A stretch of 64,000 nt of DNA. Origin: Sphingomonas sp. CCH21-G11. GTDB lineage: Bacteria > Pseudomonadota > Alphaproteobacteria > Sphingomonadales > Sphingomonadaceae. Location: contig NZ_LSHX01000029.1 of NCBI RefSeq assembly GCF_001555965.1, positions 124,001 to 188,000 on the forward strand, read 5' to 3'. Below, in pieces: positions 55,408 through 64,000 of the stretch. A model generated the notes under the pieces. That model ran no database searches and had not been told where the DNA came from. It saw only the letters and a program-made list of their open reading frames with translations. Position numbers and translations under genes: made by a program. Each line of letters opens with the position of its first letter. Position 1 is the stretch's first letter.

Positions 55408-56415
55408 ATGAGATGGAAGAACGCAGCGATGGTGACGGCGGGGATTGCCGCCTTGCTGGGCGGGGCGGCGCTGTTCAAGGTGCAGGCGCCGGAGCGCTAC
55501 GGCCTGCCGGAGATCGAGGTGCTTGCCCCCGGCGCGACCGGCAAGCGAGTCGCGCAGGGCGAGCTTTTCGGCAACTACTTTCCCGCGCAGGGCCCGGATG
55601 CCGGCCCCGGCCCGCACCCGGCGGTTCTGCTGCTCGGCGGATCGGAAGGGGGTCTGGGCAGCGGTGCGCGCCAGATGGCGCTGGCCCTGCAGCAAGAGGG
55701 CTTTGCGGTCTTCCAGATCGCGTACTTCGGCGCGCCGGGCCAGACCGATGCGCTTGAGGGGATCCGGCTCGAATTGTTCGACAAGGGGCTCGATTGGCTC
55801 AAGACCCAGCCCGGGGTCGATGCAACGCGGATCGCGGTGATGGGCGCATCCAAGGGAGCGGAGGCCGCGCTCCTGGTCGCCGCGCGCCGCTCCGATGTGG
55901 CCGCCGTGGTCGCTGGGATGCCGACCAGCGTGGCTTGGAATGGGATCAACTGGGCCAGCGGCGGGCAGAGCGACCGCTCCTCGTGGACAGCGGGCGGCAA
56001 GGAAGTGCCGACCATGCCGTTTGGCGACTGGGATCAGGCCGATGGTATCATCAGCGTCTATCGCACGATCGAGGACCCGGCGCGTCAGACCGAGGCGGAC
56101 CGCGCCGCGATCCCGATCGAACGGGGCCGGGCCGAAGTGCTGCTGGTGTGCGGCGAGGCGGAAACCATGTGGCCCGCCTGCCCGATGTCGCGGCAGGTCG
56201 CCGCGCGCAGCAAGGCCCGCTCCGGTCCGCCTGTCACCGTGCTTTCCTACAAGGATGCCGGCCATTTCGTGTTCGGCCCGCCGATCGCGCGCGATCATCG
56301 CTTTTATCCGCGGCTTGGAGAATATGGCGGCAGCGTGGAAGGCAATGCCGCAGCCCGCGCCAATAGCTGGCCGCAAGTCATCGCTTTTCTGAGGCGCGCT
56401 ATGGTGGATACCTGA
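55408..56415 (+). CDS. Exported alpha/beta hydrolase, BAAT-C/acyl-CoA thioesterase-like
   Basis: This 335-residue protein starts at the ATG at 55408 after AAGGGAG. An N-terminal hydrophobic helix (AAMVTAGIAALLGGAALF) may anchor or export it. The nucleophile elbow is MGASKGAEAAL (GxSxG) and the catalytic His is in DAGHFVFGPP; the acid is probably in CGEAETMWP. The layout matches the BAAT C-terminal family of acyltransferases and thioesterases. It lies 98 bases after the response regulator, so co-transcription is possible. Confidence 0.8.
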   Translation: MRWKNAAMVTAGIAALLGGAALFKVQAPERYGLPEIEVLAPGATGKRVAQGELFGNYFPAQGPDAGPGPHPAVLLLGGSEGGLGSGARQMALALQQEGFAVFQIAYFGAPGQTDALEGIRLELFDKGLDWLKTQPGVDATRIAVMGASKGAEAALLVAARRSDVAAVVAGMPTSVAWNGINWASGGQSDRSSWTAGGKEVPTMPFGDWDQADGIISVYRTIEDPARQTEADRAAIPIERGRAEVLLVCGEAETMWPACPMSRQVAARSKARSGPPVTVLSYKDAGHFVFGPPIARDHRFYPRLGEYGGSVEGNAAARANSWPQVIAFLRRAMVDT

Positions 56416-56687
56416 ACAACTTCGGCAAGGCTGATCCGGCGCTGGTACGTGAAGGCCGACGATCCGTTCGCGGTCGTTCGATCGGCCCACCGCAGCGCGC
56501 GCGGTCTGCAGCTAACCCTCGACGCGTCACACAGTGCCGACCTGATAATGCGGCTTGCGGACCACGAGATCATCCTTGATCGAACCGCCGACAGCGTCGC
56601 CGTCCTCTTGCTGATTATCTCCCCGCCAGCGGAGGTCGTCATCTCGTCGTTCCAGCGCAACGACATCCGCCACAGCCTGATCGGGTG

Positions 56688-56933
56688 CTGATCGCTGCAC
56701 TGCGCAAGGCGCATGCCATGCTCGGCGCAGAGCGCGGCCTGCCGACCCTGGATGCCGCACCGACCTCGCCCTACGACCGCAACATCCGGCGGCTCGCATT
56801 CCTCGCACCTGACATCCAGCGGGCGATCCTCGATGGACGCCAGCCGCACCATCTCAACCTGAAAGCACTCAAGCATGTCGAGCTGCCGCTGAACTGGTCG
56901 CGGCAGCGCGAGATGCTGCGGTTCCGCAAGTAG
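56688..56933 (+). pseudogene. Serine site-specific recombinase, C-terminal remnant
   Basis: An 81-residue frame reads LIAALRKAHAMLG, RRLAFLAPDIQRAILDGRQP and HHLNLKALKHVELPLNWSRQ, the C-terminal end of large serine recombinases found in alphaproteobacteria. The catalytic N-terminus and zinc-ribbon domain are absent. Confidence 0.6.
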
Positions 56934-57345
56934 CAGAGTGCCTGTTCCTGCGAACAAACAATCTGATATTGTCGATTAAATGCCCTGTTCGGGCGATTAA
57001 CAGGAAAACGTCTTTGCTGCCGCGGAGAATACGGAAAAGGCGGAGTTTTCTCAGGCCACACCGCGAACGGGTCACTTAAAACGGCCTGATCTGGGCCTCA
57101 AATTCACTTTTTTCCCCTGTTATTTCTTGTTTATCAGGTAAACCGAACCGATGCAGGGGCGGCCAGAGACGGGCCACGCAAATGCCGCTTGATATCGCGG
57201 AAGAGACGGCCAGATAGATGCGGCCATTACGGTTTGGCGATCGCAAACCGGCCTGTTCCGCGGCTTTGTAGCATTTCCCTCAAAGCGGAGACGAGTGCTG
57301 GGGGTGGGTGGCGGAGCGGGAGTCTGCAGTCGTAGATGCTAAGCT

Positions 57346-57442
57346 GTTCCATAGCGTTCCTAAAATGTCTGTTATTCAACATGATATTAATTATTCTATC
57401 CTGCCCGTTCCACAACGTTCCAGCATATTCCTAGAGAATATG
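57346..57442. repeat. GTTCC-N5-GTTCC direct repeats and palindrome upstream of integrase
   Basis: GTTCC-ATAGC-GTTCC (57346-57360) recurs as GTTCC-ACAAC-GTTCC (57407-57421), each pair spaced one helical turn apart. They are followed by a palindrome CATATTC-CTAGA-GAATATG (57424-57442). Arm-type integrase sites and core sites have this look; this is inference. Confidence 0.4.
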
Positions 57443-57462
57443 TTGGGTGCTATGTTGGTTTG

Positions 57463-58674
57463 ATGAGCGGACACAAACCGGCCGGACGGCATCAAGAGAA
57501 GCGGCTCACCGCCGCCTCGGTCAAAGCGATCAATGATCCGGGGATGTATGGCGACGGCAACGGTCTTTATTTGAAGGTCGATCCATCTGGTGCGAAGCGC
57601 TGGGTGCAGCGACTTGTCGTGCGAGGGAAGCGACGAGACATAGGACTCGGTTCAACGGGCTTGGTCAGCCTTGCAGAAGCCCGTGAAAGGGCCTTGGAGC
57701 AGCGAAAGGTCGCGCGTGGCGGTGGAGACCCTATTGCCGCCAGAAAGCGCTTACAGGCCATCCCTGCGGTTCGTGAGGCGGCTGAGACGGTTCAATCGCT
57801 GGCAAAGCCCAACTGGCGCAATGAAAAGCACGCCGATCAATGGCTTCAGACACTTGTAACCTATGCCTTTCCAAAGATCGGCGATCGACGCATTGACACG
57901 ATCGATAGCGGGGACATCCTTGCAGTGCTCATGCCGATTTGGAACACAAGGCCTGAGACGGCGCGGAGAGTGAAGCAACGGCTGGGTGCTGTGCTCAAAT
58001 ACGCCGTTGCGCAGGGATGGCGCTCAGACAATCCAGCTGACGCAATCGGCTCAGTTCTGCCAAAGCATGATCGATCGAAGGTGAAACACCATAGGGCGTT
58101 GCCCTATGGTGACGTGTCTAAGGCGTTAGCGACCATTCGCGCGAGCAGCGCGGCCCAGTCTACCAAGCTCGCGCTCGAATTCCTTGCGCTCACCGCCACG
58201 CGATCAGGCGAAGTGCGCGGCGCGCGATGGGCTGAGATCGACATGGATCATCATACCTGGATTATTCCAAAAGAGAGGATGAAGGCGAAAAAGGAACACC
58301 GCGTTCCGCTAAGTCGGCCTTGCATGACGATCTTAGCCCACGCCCACCTGCTTAGGCAGTCTGATACGCCAGCCGATGAACTAGTGTTCAAATCGCCGGG
58401 CACGGGCAAGCCGTTATCTGACAACACGCTATCAAAGCTGATGCGCGAGCTAAGCATCCCAGCCGTGCCTCACGGCTTTCGTTCGTCATTCCGAGATTGG
58501 GCTGGCGAAAAAACGAATCACCCGCGTGAGGTGATCGAGTTTGCACTGGCGCACGTAACCAAAGACAAGGCTGAAGCTGCCTATGCGCGGTCTGACCTTC
58601 TGGTGAAGCGAAAAAAGTTGATGGAGGATTGGGCGCGCTATCTCACTGAAGAAGCGGCAAAATATTTGTTATAA
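57463..58674 (+). CDS. Tyrosine integrase, P4/DUF4102 type
   Basis: This 403-residue protein starts at the ATG at 57463. The N-terminal DUF4102 arm-binding domain reads LTAASVKAINDPGMYGDGNG, LYLKV and RWVQRLVVRGKRRDIGLG. The catalytic domain has Arg in LTATRSGEVRGARW, H-x-x-R in VPHGFRSSFRDW, and the nucleophile Tyr in KAEAAYARSD. All are intact. It probably integrates the island that runs to the right. Confidence 0.93.
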   Translation: MSGHKPAGRHQEKRLTAASVKAINDPGMYGDGNGLYLKVDPSGAKRWVQRLVVRGKRRDIGLGSTGLVSLAEARERALEQRKVARGGGDPIAARKRLQAIPAVREAAETVQSLAKPNWRNEKHADQWLQTLVTYAFPKIGDRRIDTIDSGDILAVLMPIWNTRPETARRVKQRLGAVLKYAVAQGWRSDNPADAIGSVLPKHDRSKVKHHRALPYGDVSKALATIRASSAAQSTKLALEFLALTATRSGEVRGARWAEIDMDHHTWIIPKERMKAKKEHRVPLSRPCMTILAHAHLLRQSDTPADELVFKSPGTGKPLSDNTLSKLMRELSIPAVPHGFRSSFRDWAGEKTNHPREVIEFALAHVTKDKAEAAYARSDLLVKRKKLMEDWARYLTEEAAKYLL

Positions 58675-58768
58675 TGACTTCAAATATTTGTCTAAATCAT
58701 TGTAAATAAAAGGCTTTGACAAGGCGCCGCCGTTGCCATCAAGCCGGTTCCACGAAAGGAGAACTGGC

Positions 58769-58957
58769 ATGTTGCGAATGATCCGCCGTAAGGAAGTCGA
58801 ACAGTTAACTGGCCTAAGCCGCAGCACTATTTATGTGCTCATGAGTAAAGGGAAATTTCCTTATCCTACCAAGATTGCCACTCGAGCAGTTGCTTGGCGT
58901 TCTGATATTATTGAACAGTGGATTTATAATCGCCCCTCTGATGGAGGGATGAAATGA
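58769..58957 (+). CDS. AlpA-family regulator / excisionase-like protein
   Basis: This is a 62-residue helix-turn-helix protein; the ATG at 58769 follows AAAGGAGA. The sequence MIRRKEVEQLTGLSRSTIYV, KFPYPTKIATRAVAWRSDII with EQWI is the AlpA/MerR-like fold. AlpA proteins switch on the integrase of the same element. It overlaps the next gene by 4 bases. Confidence 0.88.
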   Translation: MLRMIRRKEVEQLTGLSRSTIYVLMSKGKFPYPTKIATRAVAWRSDIIEQWIYNRPSDGGMK

Positions 58958-59241
58958 ATAATCCTGTTTCCATCAGTTTTTCTGTCAGTGGCGATCAATT
59001 TGAAACCTTGAGAAATTACATTATCGCATATTTGAAGAAACACGGATTCACTTTGATAAGCACTAATTGCTATTTTCATTATGACAAATCGGTATATCAA
59101 TGCGAAGCAATTGAAGATGATATAAAAATTATGTGTGATTTATTTAATGATGCGGAACTTGTCTCTCTGTCAATTAGGTCGGCCCGTGGCTTTTGTATCG
59201 ATAAATACTTCAAACAAGGATATAACTCCACCTTCCGCTAG
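58954..59241 (+). CDS. Small hypothetical protein of the island
   Basis: A 95-residue protein in ATGA overlap with the AlpA gene. It is AT-rich compared with the chromosome and has no recognised motif; a predicted alpha/beta fold with several aromatic residues. Translation is supported mainly by the coupling. Confidence 0.5.
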   Translation: MNNPVSISFSVSGDQFETLRNYIIAYLKKHGFTLISTNCYFHYDKSVYQCEAIEDDIKIMCDLFNDAELVSLSIRSARGFCIDKYFKQGYNSTFR

Positions 59242-59878
59242 GGTGATATACTAAGAAGGAATAATGTTAGAATACATTCTAATAACCTAAATAGATAATC
59301 AGTGCGGAAGTAACCCTAGAACCTTATTCATCCCCGTTTAATCTAACTACTTTTGCTTTATCTCTTGAAAAGATAAAGATGGAAGCCAATCCATGTATGA
59401 TATCTGATTGTCGTATCAGAACGATATCACCCGTTTTCACTAGGTTAGCTTATTCCTTGAACCGGTTCCCGGTCGGCAGGAGGGTCGGAAGGTAAAGTCC
59501 CCCCGGGGATTATGATGATTTTGCTTTTCATAGACCGCCGGGGTCTGAGCACATAGGCCTTAGCCGTCGCTAAACAGATTATCCCGATCCACCACGCCAA
59601 AGCGGCAAATCAACAAAGCCTGGTTTGGATTTCAGTTGTTCCAACCGCTGGAAAGCGTCAACGGCGAAATAATAACAATTCGTCCACAAAATATCAATAT
59701 ATCACTACAAATATGTTTAAGTTAACTTGTATAAACATTTATAAACACAATTTGTTTTTAAAATCTGTAATTTTGGATACACAGTCTACATTCTAGCATG
59801 TGAGCTTAGCGATTGTCTTCGGAGAGTCATGACAGCAATATTGTCACAGGTCGGATTTATATCTAGGACTTCGACATT
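59242..59878. other. AT-rich gene-free stretch, 637 bases
   Basis: No gene was recognised. Two short G/C-rich islands break the AT-rich sequence: AACCGGTTCCCGG near 59461 and a segment near 59500-59560 with CCCCCCGGGG and a hairpin AGACC-GCCGG-GGTCT. They could be part of a structured RNA or an origin-like or regulatory site, but nothing matches a known class. Confidence 0.4.
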
Positions 59879-60625
59879 CTATGGTGCAAAAATGCGGTTC
59901 TTCGTCGAAGCAACGGGTAACGGTGAAGGAGGTCCAGCATGTATGATAGCTTTTGGGTGCGTGCCCCCTTCTTGTCGTGGCTGAGCATCAGCTAAGATCG
60001 CTCGAAACCGTCCAAACCATAAATCCACCTTGCCTGTCAGCTTCTGAAACGCGGGATCGTGCGGCACTGCTAGTGCTGCCCCGAATGGGATCGAAAAGCA
60101 CGGCGAATACAGATCGTTCACATACAGCTTTAAAGCCAGCTCCACGCGTTCTTGGCTCTGTGAGGTCGAGCTTGTTTTTGCACCGATGAGGAGTCCCCCG
60201 ACCGGACCGGCGATCAGCGTTCCTAGAGCAGCCCCACCGGTGCTAATCTTACCTTTTGTGGTCGTTAGCGTCGTGCCGTTTCGATCCACCTCTGCTGCCA
60301 CCAACTGACTGAAGTGATACAGGCGTGGCCTGTGGCCGGGTAAGGTGATCGCAAACAGCTCGGATTTGGGTGCAATCGCCACGCCCGGCCCCACGACGGC
60401 CGGAAACATCATGGTTTCGTGGAAATCCCCGAGCTTTTGAAGCTCCGCTAGTTGTTCGTCGGTCGCCTGCTTCGTGGTCTCGGCGACCATATGCTCCAGC
60501 TGCCCTTTCGCGAGCACGAGAAACACACTCAAACCGATCACACATATCAAACCGAACGTTAGTATCTCATACATCAGCAATACCCCCGACCATCGGCGAC
60601 AACGTCCAAGATATGTCCCCATCAT
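59879..60625 (-). CDS. Membrane-anchored protein of unknown function
   Basis: A 248-residue frame; the ATG at 60574 (231 residues) may be the true start, since the membrane helix LTFGLICVIGLSVFLVLAKG then follows directly. A coiled segment (LEHMVAETTKQATDEQLAEL) precedes a beta-rich domain with LYHFSQLVAAEVDRNG, resembling PH-like sensor domains. A glycine-zipper segment GGAALGTLIAGPVGGLLIGA follows. No family is recognised. It faces the island's XRE regulator. Confidence 0.55.
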   Translation of the reverse strand: MMGTYLGRCRRWSGVLLMYEILTFGLICVIGLSVFLVLAKGQLEHMVAETTKQATDEQLAELQKLGDFHETMMFPAVVGPGVAIAPKSELFAITLPGHRPRLYHFSQLVAAEVDRNGTTLTTTKGKISTGGAALGTLIAGPVGGLLIGAKTSSTSQSQERVELALKLYVNDLYSPCFSIPFGAALAVPHDPAFQKLTGKVDLWFGRFRAILADAQPRQEGGTHPKAIIHAGPPSPLPVASTKNRIFAP

Positions 60626-60681
60626 GGGGACGCTTGCAAGGCGAGATAGGTGCGTAGCTCCTTTGAATTGGGGCAGCGGTT

Positions 60682-60942
60682 TTGCAGCGGGGATGGGTCG
60701 TATCGGAGGACTACCGCGCCTTGATCGCGGCCATCGCTCAGTTACGGCAGGAGCTGGGTATCAGCCAACGCGAGCTGGCACGCAGGATCAAACGACCGCC
60801 CTCGTTTATAAACAAGATCGAGCTATATGAACGCCGACTAGACATTTTAGAGTTCATTGTGATTGCCGAGGCGCTTGGGATGCGCCCCGACACGCTGATT
60901 GGAGCGATCAGAACGAACTTGCCCGGGTCGCTGACCTTGTAG
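60682..60942 (+). CDS. XRE-family helix-turn-helix protein
   Basis: An 86-residue protein read from a TTG at 60682 (a later TTG at 60721 behind GGAGG is also possible). The lambda-repressor-like helix-turn-helix reads LRQELGISQRELARRIKRPP SFINKIE. No effector domain. It converges on the resolvase gene with one base between the two stops. Confidence 0.8.
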   Translation: MQRGWVVSEDYRALIAAIAQLRQELGISQRELARRIKRPPSFINKIELYERRLDILEFIVIAEALGMRPDTLIGAIRTNLPGSLTL

Positions 60943-60943
60943 A

Positions 60944-61492
60944 TCAAATGCCCGCAAGTGCGCGATAAACGCTTCCACGTCCGATTTTTAGCTGACGGGC
61001 AATTTCAGTGGGTGCCACCCCTTCAGCCCTAAGCTCGCGCACGCGCTCGACCGGCACGGACGGCTTCCGGCCCTTATAGACACCAGCCGCCTTGGCCTTG
61101 CTAATTCCTTCCATCTGGCGCTCACGCCGCAAGGCAGTTTCGAACTGCGCGAAGACTCCCAACATTTGCAGGAACGCTATTCCGGCAGGCGTGGCGGTGT
61201 CGATCGGCTGTTCGGTCGCACGAAGAAAAGCACCCCTGGCCTTCAGCTCCGCTACAATCTTTTCAAGGTCAGCCACGGACCTTGCGAGACGATCGATCCG
61301 AGTGACCATCAGCGTGTCACCCGAACGTATGAAAGAAAGCACTGTTTCTAGCTCGACACGCCCCGCTGTGGTTGTTCCGCTTCGTTTCTCGGTCCGCACA
61401 ATCGTGCAACCTGCTGCCTCTAGGGCAGCGACTTGAACCGAACAGTCCTGATCGTCACTGCTGACACGTGCATATCCAATTATTGTCGCCAT
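60944..61492 (-). CDS. Serine resolvase/invertase
   Basis: This is a 182-residue small serine recombinase; the ATG at 61492 is preferred over an upstream TTG. The catalytic Ser is in IGYARVSSDDQD; the Arg residues lie in VTRIDRLARSVADL, and the segment FETALRRERQMEGI precedes the helix-turn-helix PTEIARQLKIGRGSVYRAL. The catalytic residues are intact. It probably acts in resolution or inversion within the island. Confidence 0.9.
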   Translation of the reverse strand: MATIIGYARVSSDDQDCSVQVAALEAAGCTIVRTEKRSGTTTAGRVELETVLSFIRSGDTLMVTRIDRLARSVADLEKIVAELKARGAFLRATEQPIDTATPAGIAFLQMLGVFAQFETALRRERQMEGISKAKAAGVYKGRKPSVPVERVRELRAEGVAPTEIARQLKIGRGSVYRALAGI

Positions 61493-61705
61493 GCCCAATA
61501 TGTCCCATTAGCCTCTAGACCACGCAACAATGGCGTCCCATAAGTCAAGAGTCAAGCCTATTGGGACACGGAGGTTGTTCGATGAACCCGTTCGATATGG
61601 GTATGCCCTTTTCGGAACCTTCCTCCAAAGCGGTGTTAACGAATGTGATAACTAGGCTTGCGCGCTAGCTCTCATTGTGATGCCTTAAATGCGGAGGGGA
61701 TCAGA

Positions 61706-63064
61706 ATGGATAGAGCAAAGGCGACTGGCATATTCCGAGAGCTGCACGGACAGGAAATCTCCGGATGGTCAATTACAAAACTTCTAGACAATGGTAAGTC
61801 TGCAGCGGTGTTTCGCGGCGAGAAGGAGGGGGCTGAAGCCGCAATCAAAATATTTGATACCGATTTGATAAATCGCTTTGGCGATGATGCTTTAATGGCT
61901 CGATCCGAGCGAGAGAAGAAACTTATTAACCATGATCACCCCCACCTAGTGAGAATGCTCGACGCCGGAGTAGACGAGAAGTTTGGATACCATTTTCTGG
62001 CAATGGAATTTGTTCAAGGGAAAAGCTTGGCAGATTGCTTAGAGTATGTTCCCGAAAATAATATTGCTCTCCTGATCGAGCAGCTCGCTTCAGCAGCGCA
62101 GTTTCTTGAAGGACTCGAGTTAGCTCATAGAGATATAAAGCCGGCCAATATCATGATCTCGCCGGATTTCCAAAGATTGACGCTACTTGATCTAGGCGTA
62201 TTGAAGCCATTTGGGGAGAGCGGGCTGACCGATCATGGAAGCCAGACTCTATTTATCGGAACAAATCAATATGCTTCGCCAGAGTTCGCCCTACGAAAAG
62301 AAGTCGACGATCAAGACGGGTGGCGAGCTCTTTCTTTCTATCAAATAGGAGCAGTACTTCATGATCTTATCATGAAGAGACCAATATTTGAGCAACATTT
62401 GGGCGTTCCCGCTCGGCTAGCCCACGCTGTCCAATCTGAAGTGGTTCAGATTAGGTCTGCTACCGTAGCACCCTGGCTGGTCACTTTGGCACAAAATTGC
62501 TTGGTAAAATCCCCAGAAACCCGCCTCCGTCTAGTGCGCTGGGAAAGCTTCGCTGCGAGGGCGCCTAAAACGGATATGGCGCTGGAGCTACGTGAACGAA
62601 TCCGACAGCGCGTGGCTGCAGCAACAACCATTCAAGAAGAGACGAAGCGCTATCAGTCGCCGATGGGCGATGCTGACGACCCCCTAGGGAGGATGACTGC
62701 AAATTTGTTGCAAGACTTGATGAGAACTATCGGTCGGACCGACCTGCAGTTGGGAAGGCGCATTGTCTATGAGGTTCCCGATCATAGAGCGATAAGATGC
62801 GACTTTGAGCCGTCCGAGCGAGCCGGCATTCCTAACGGCCTAACGGTTTGCTTTCGTTTTGAGGTGAGCGACCCAGCTAGTCGCGTCGTCCGCCTAACCG
62901 GTTGCCATGCCGCTTCAGCGGGTCGCGATTGGCAGCCTGGCGGATGGGATACTGTATTCGAGGGGCCTTTTGACGAGACAGGAATAGAAGATGCTGTGGG
63001 AATATTTGTCTTAACGGGTATGGACGAAGCGCAAGTTGCCGCTCTAGAACGGAGGGCCGAATAA
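61706..63064 (+). CDS. Hanks-type serine/threonine protein kinase
   Basis: This 452-residue protein starts at the ATG at 61706 behind GGAGGGGA. The N-terminal kinase domain (about residues 20-280) has a Lys in EAAIKIF, the catalytic loop HRDIKPANIM, and DLG in LLDLGVLKP in place of DFG, followed by an APE-like ASPEFAL. The C-terminal 170 residues are unassigned and may bind a target. No membrane segment or PASTA repeats are seen, so it is cytosolic. Its stop overlaps the start of a UvrD-like helicase gene (TAATG), so both act together. Confidence 0.85.
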   Translation: MDRAKATGIFRELHGQEISGWSITKLLDNGKSAAVFRGEKEGAEAAIKIFDTDLINRFGDDALMARSEREKKLINHDHPHLVRMLDAGVDEKFGYHFLAMEFVQGKSLADCLEYVPENNIALLIEQLASAAQFLEGLELAHRDIKPANIMISPDFQRLTLLDLGVLKPFGESGLTDHGSQTLFIGTNQYASPEFALRKEVDDQDGWRALSFYQIGAVLHDLIMKRPIFEQHLGVPARLAHAVQSEVVQIRSATVAPWLVTLAQNCLVKSPETRLRLVRWESFAARAPKTDMALELRERIRQRVAAATTIQEETKRYQSPMGDADDPLGRMTANLLQDLMRTIGRTDLQLGRRIVYEVPDHRAIRCDFEPSERAGIPNGLTVCFRFEVSDPASRVVRLTGCHAASAGRDWQPGGWDTVFEGPFDETGIEDAVGIFVLTGMDEAQVAALERRAE

Positions 63065-64000
63065 TGGAGGCGTCTTGGTGGACCCGAACGGATCAATTGG
63101 ATGATGAGCAGAAGGATGTAATTGCGCTGCCTTTGCAAGGCAGTTTCCTTGTTATTGGTCCTCCTGGGTCTGGGAAAACAAATCTTCTTTTGCTTAGGGC
63201 TGCTTTTATGCAGGCTAAAGGGAGGAATAACTACCAGGTGCTTACGTTTGGCAGAGTTTTGAAAGAATTCCTTGTAAACGGAACTGATGCTAATAATGTG
63301 GAGCCCGAGCGAATACGAACATACCGCATGTGGGCAGGTGATGTGTTACGCGAATATGGCATAGAGATTTCGACGCAGGCCGATTTTGACACCGTTAGAC
63401 AGGAAATATTAAAGGGCCTTCAGGGGTTATCGGATGATGAGGTGCTGGACCATAAGCTAGACTGCCTGTTGTTAGATGAGGCCCAGGACTACTCGAAGCC
63501 CGAGATTGAGCAATTGGTCCGCTTCGCGGATCATATATTTGCAGCCGGTGACTCCAATCAGGCGATATATCGGGATTCGCAGGCACTGAATGCCTTGACG
63601 GTGCATTGCGATGAGGTGCGCTATCTCTCTTATCACTATCGCAACGGCAGGAAGATATGCCGGGTCGCAGACGGAATCCGGGGGATGGTTGGGAAAAGGG
63701 AAGGGCTTGAGGCGGCCTCCCAATATGATGAAATCGCGATCCCCTCTGAGGTGATCGCGTTTCCCAGTGAGTCGCTCGATGCGCAGGTAAATCGAGCCAT
63801 TCCGATCATAGCGGATCAGCTGCGGGCATATCCTACTGCGTTTATTGGCGTGATTTGCCCGCTGAAGCGCGATCTGCAGGAGGTGCACGCATCCCTTGCG
63901 CGCTCTTACCTGGCTGAATCGATACAGTTGCAAATGTTTGAGACTGGTTATTCGCCGTTAGACCCGGAGCGGAGGGTGCTGGTGGGGACCGTCCACGGCG
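63064..64000 (+). CDS. UvrD/Rep-like superfamily 1 helicase, cut by window edge
   Basis: The first 312 residues from the ATG at 63064. Walker A is GPPGSGKT near residue 33, Walker B LLLDEAQDYS near residue 138, motif III GDSNQAIYRD, motif IV YHYRNGRKI, and motif V begins as VGTVHG at the very edge. The first domain is short compared with DNA-repair UvrD, so it looks like the compact helicases of accessory systems. It is translationally coupled to the kinase gene. Confidence 0.88.
   Translation, partial: MEASWWTRTDQLDDEQKDVIALPLQGSFLVIGPPGSGKTNLLLLRAAFMQAKGRNNYQVLTFGRVLKEFLVNGTDANNVEPERIRTYRMWAGDVLREYGIEISTQADFDTVRQEILKGLQGLSDDEVLDHKLDCLLLDEAQDYSKPEIEQLVRFADHIFAAGDSNQAIYRDSQALNALTVHCDEVRYLSYHYRNGRKICRVADGIRGMVGKREGLEAASQYDEIAIPSEVIAFPSESLDAQVNRAIPIIADQLRAYPTAFIGVICPLKRDLQEVHASLARSYLAESIQLQMFETGYSPLDPERRVLVGTVHG

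Larger units (their letters stand above)
56416..57462. other. Junction region: recombinase remnant and integrase leader
   Basis: This 1047-base stretch has no intact gene. It holds the tail of a dead serine recombinase up to 56933, then AT-richer sequence with GTTCC repeats and a palindrome before the integrase. It is the likely left boundary of the island; no tRNA gene was seen in it. Confidence 0.5.

Noticed and set aside
57346..57421. CRISPR-like repeats
   Set aside because: Only two imperfect pairs of five-base units, without spacers of equal length or cas genes.
56930..57460. tRNA gene as the island attachment site
   Set aside because: No cloverleaf with a T-loop GTTCGAAT-like motif or CCA end could be found; the GTTCC repeats are spaced wrongly for a tRNA.

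Overview
The window is high-GC alphaproteobacterial DNA, most likely from a sphingomonad. The evidence is a 1001-residue TonB-dependent receptor of the carbohydrate-uptake type beside a flavin halogenase, a LacI regulator and a GH3 glucosidase, together with the family types of the transposases and the P4-type integrase. This is inference from gene content; there is no rRNA or tRNA to confirm it.

Positions 1-25047 are a natural-product or surface-glycan region, all on the minus strand. It opens with one uninterrupted polyketide synthase frame that starts at 18238 and runs off the left edge (at least 6079 residues). Its order is [KS-psiKR-MT-ACP][KS-DH-KR-ACP][KS-KR-ACP][KS-DH-KR-ACP-ER...], and no acyltransferase domain is present, which is the trans-AT layout. 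Upstream, across AT-richer DNA with dead transposases, lie a SAM methyltransferase, a free-standing condensation enzyme with a TubC-like docking domain, a UDP-glucuronate decarboxylase-like epimerase and a GT5 glycosyltransferase.

Positions 25050-35400 are an accessory and defence-like zone. It holds IS3 and IS66 debris, an IS3-OrfA/Fic chimera, a phosphatase-Nudix fusion next to a possible ADP-ribosyltransferase-fold protein, a broken Fic gene, and a compact operon of a nuclease-methyltransferase (1403 aa), a GIY-YIG protein and a HARE-HTH/PD-(D/E)xK protein.

Positions 35700-41500 hold a small membrane-protein pair, a TetR regulator with an apparently leaderless promoter, an SDR gene broken at a G-run, an aldo/keto reductase, an Ohr-type peroxidase and a secreted DUF4932-like protein. 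Positions 41800-50150 are a carbohydrate-utilisation locus (LacI, halogenase, TonB receptor, GH3) with a perfect operator-like palindrome in the divergent promoter region. An IS110-family element (IS1111 group) with visible subterminal inverted repeats follows at about 50315-51672. Positions 51924-56415 hold an ABC exporter, a DesK/LuxR-type two-component system and an exported alpha/beta hydrolase.

From about 57460 to the right edge is an integrative island. It carries a tyrosine integrase, an AlpA-type regulator, AT-rich unknown genes, a membrane protein, an XRE regulator and a resolvase. It ends with a two-gene unit of a Hanks-type kinase and a UvrD-like helicase (cut by the edge), which is a candidate defence module. 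No CRISPR array was seen.
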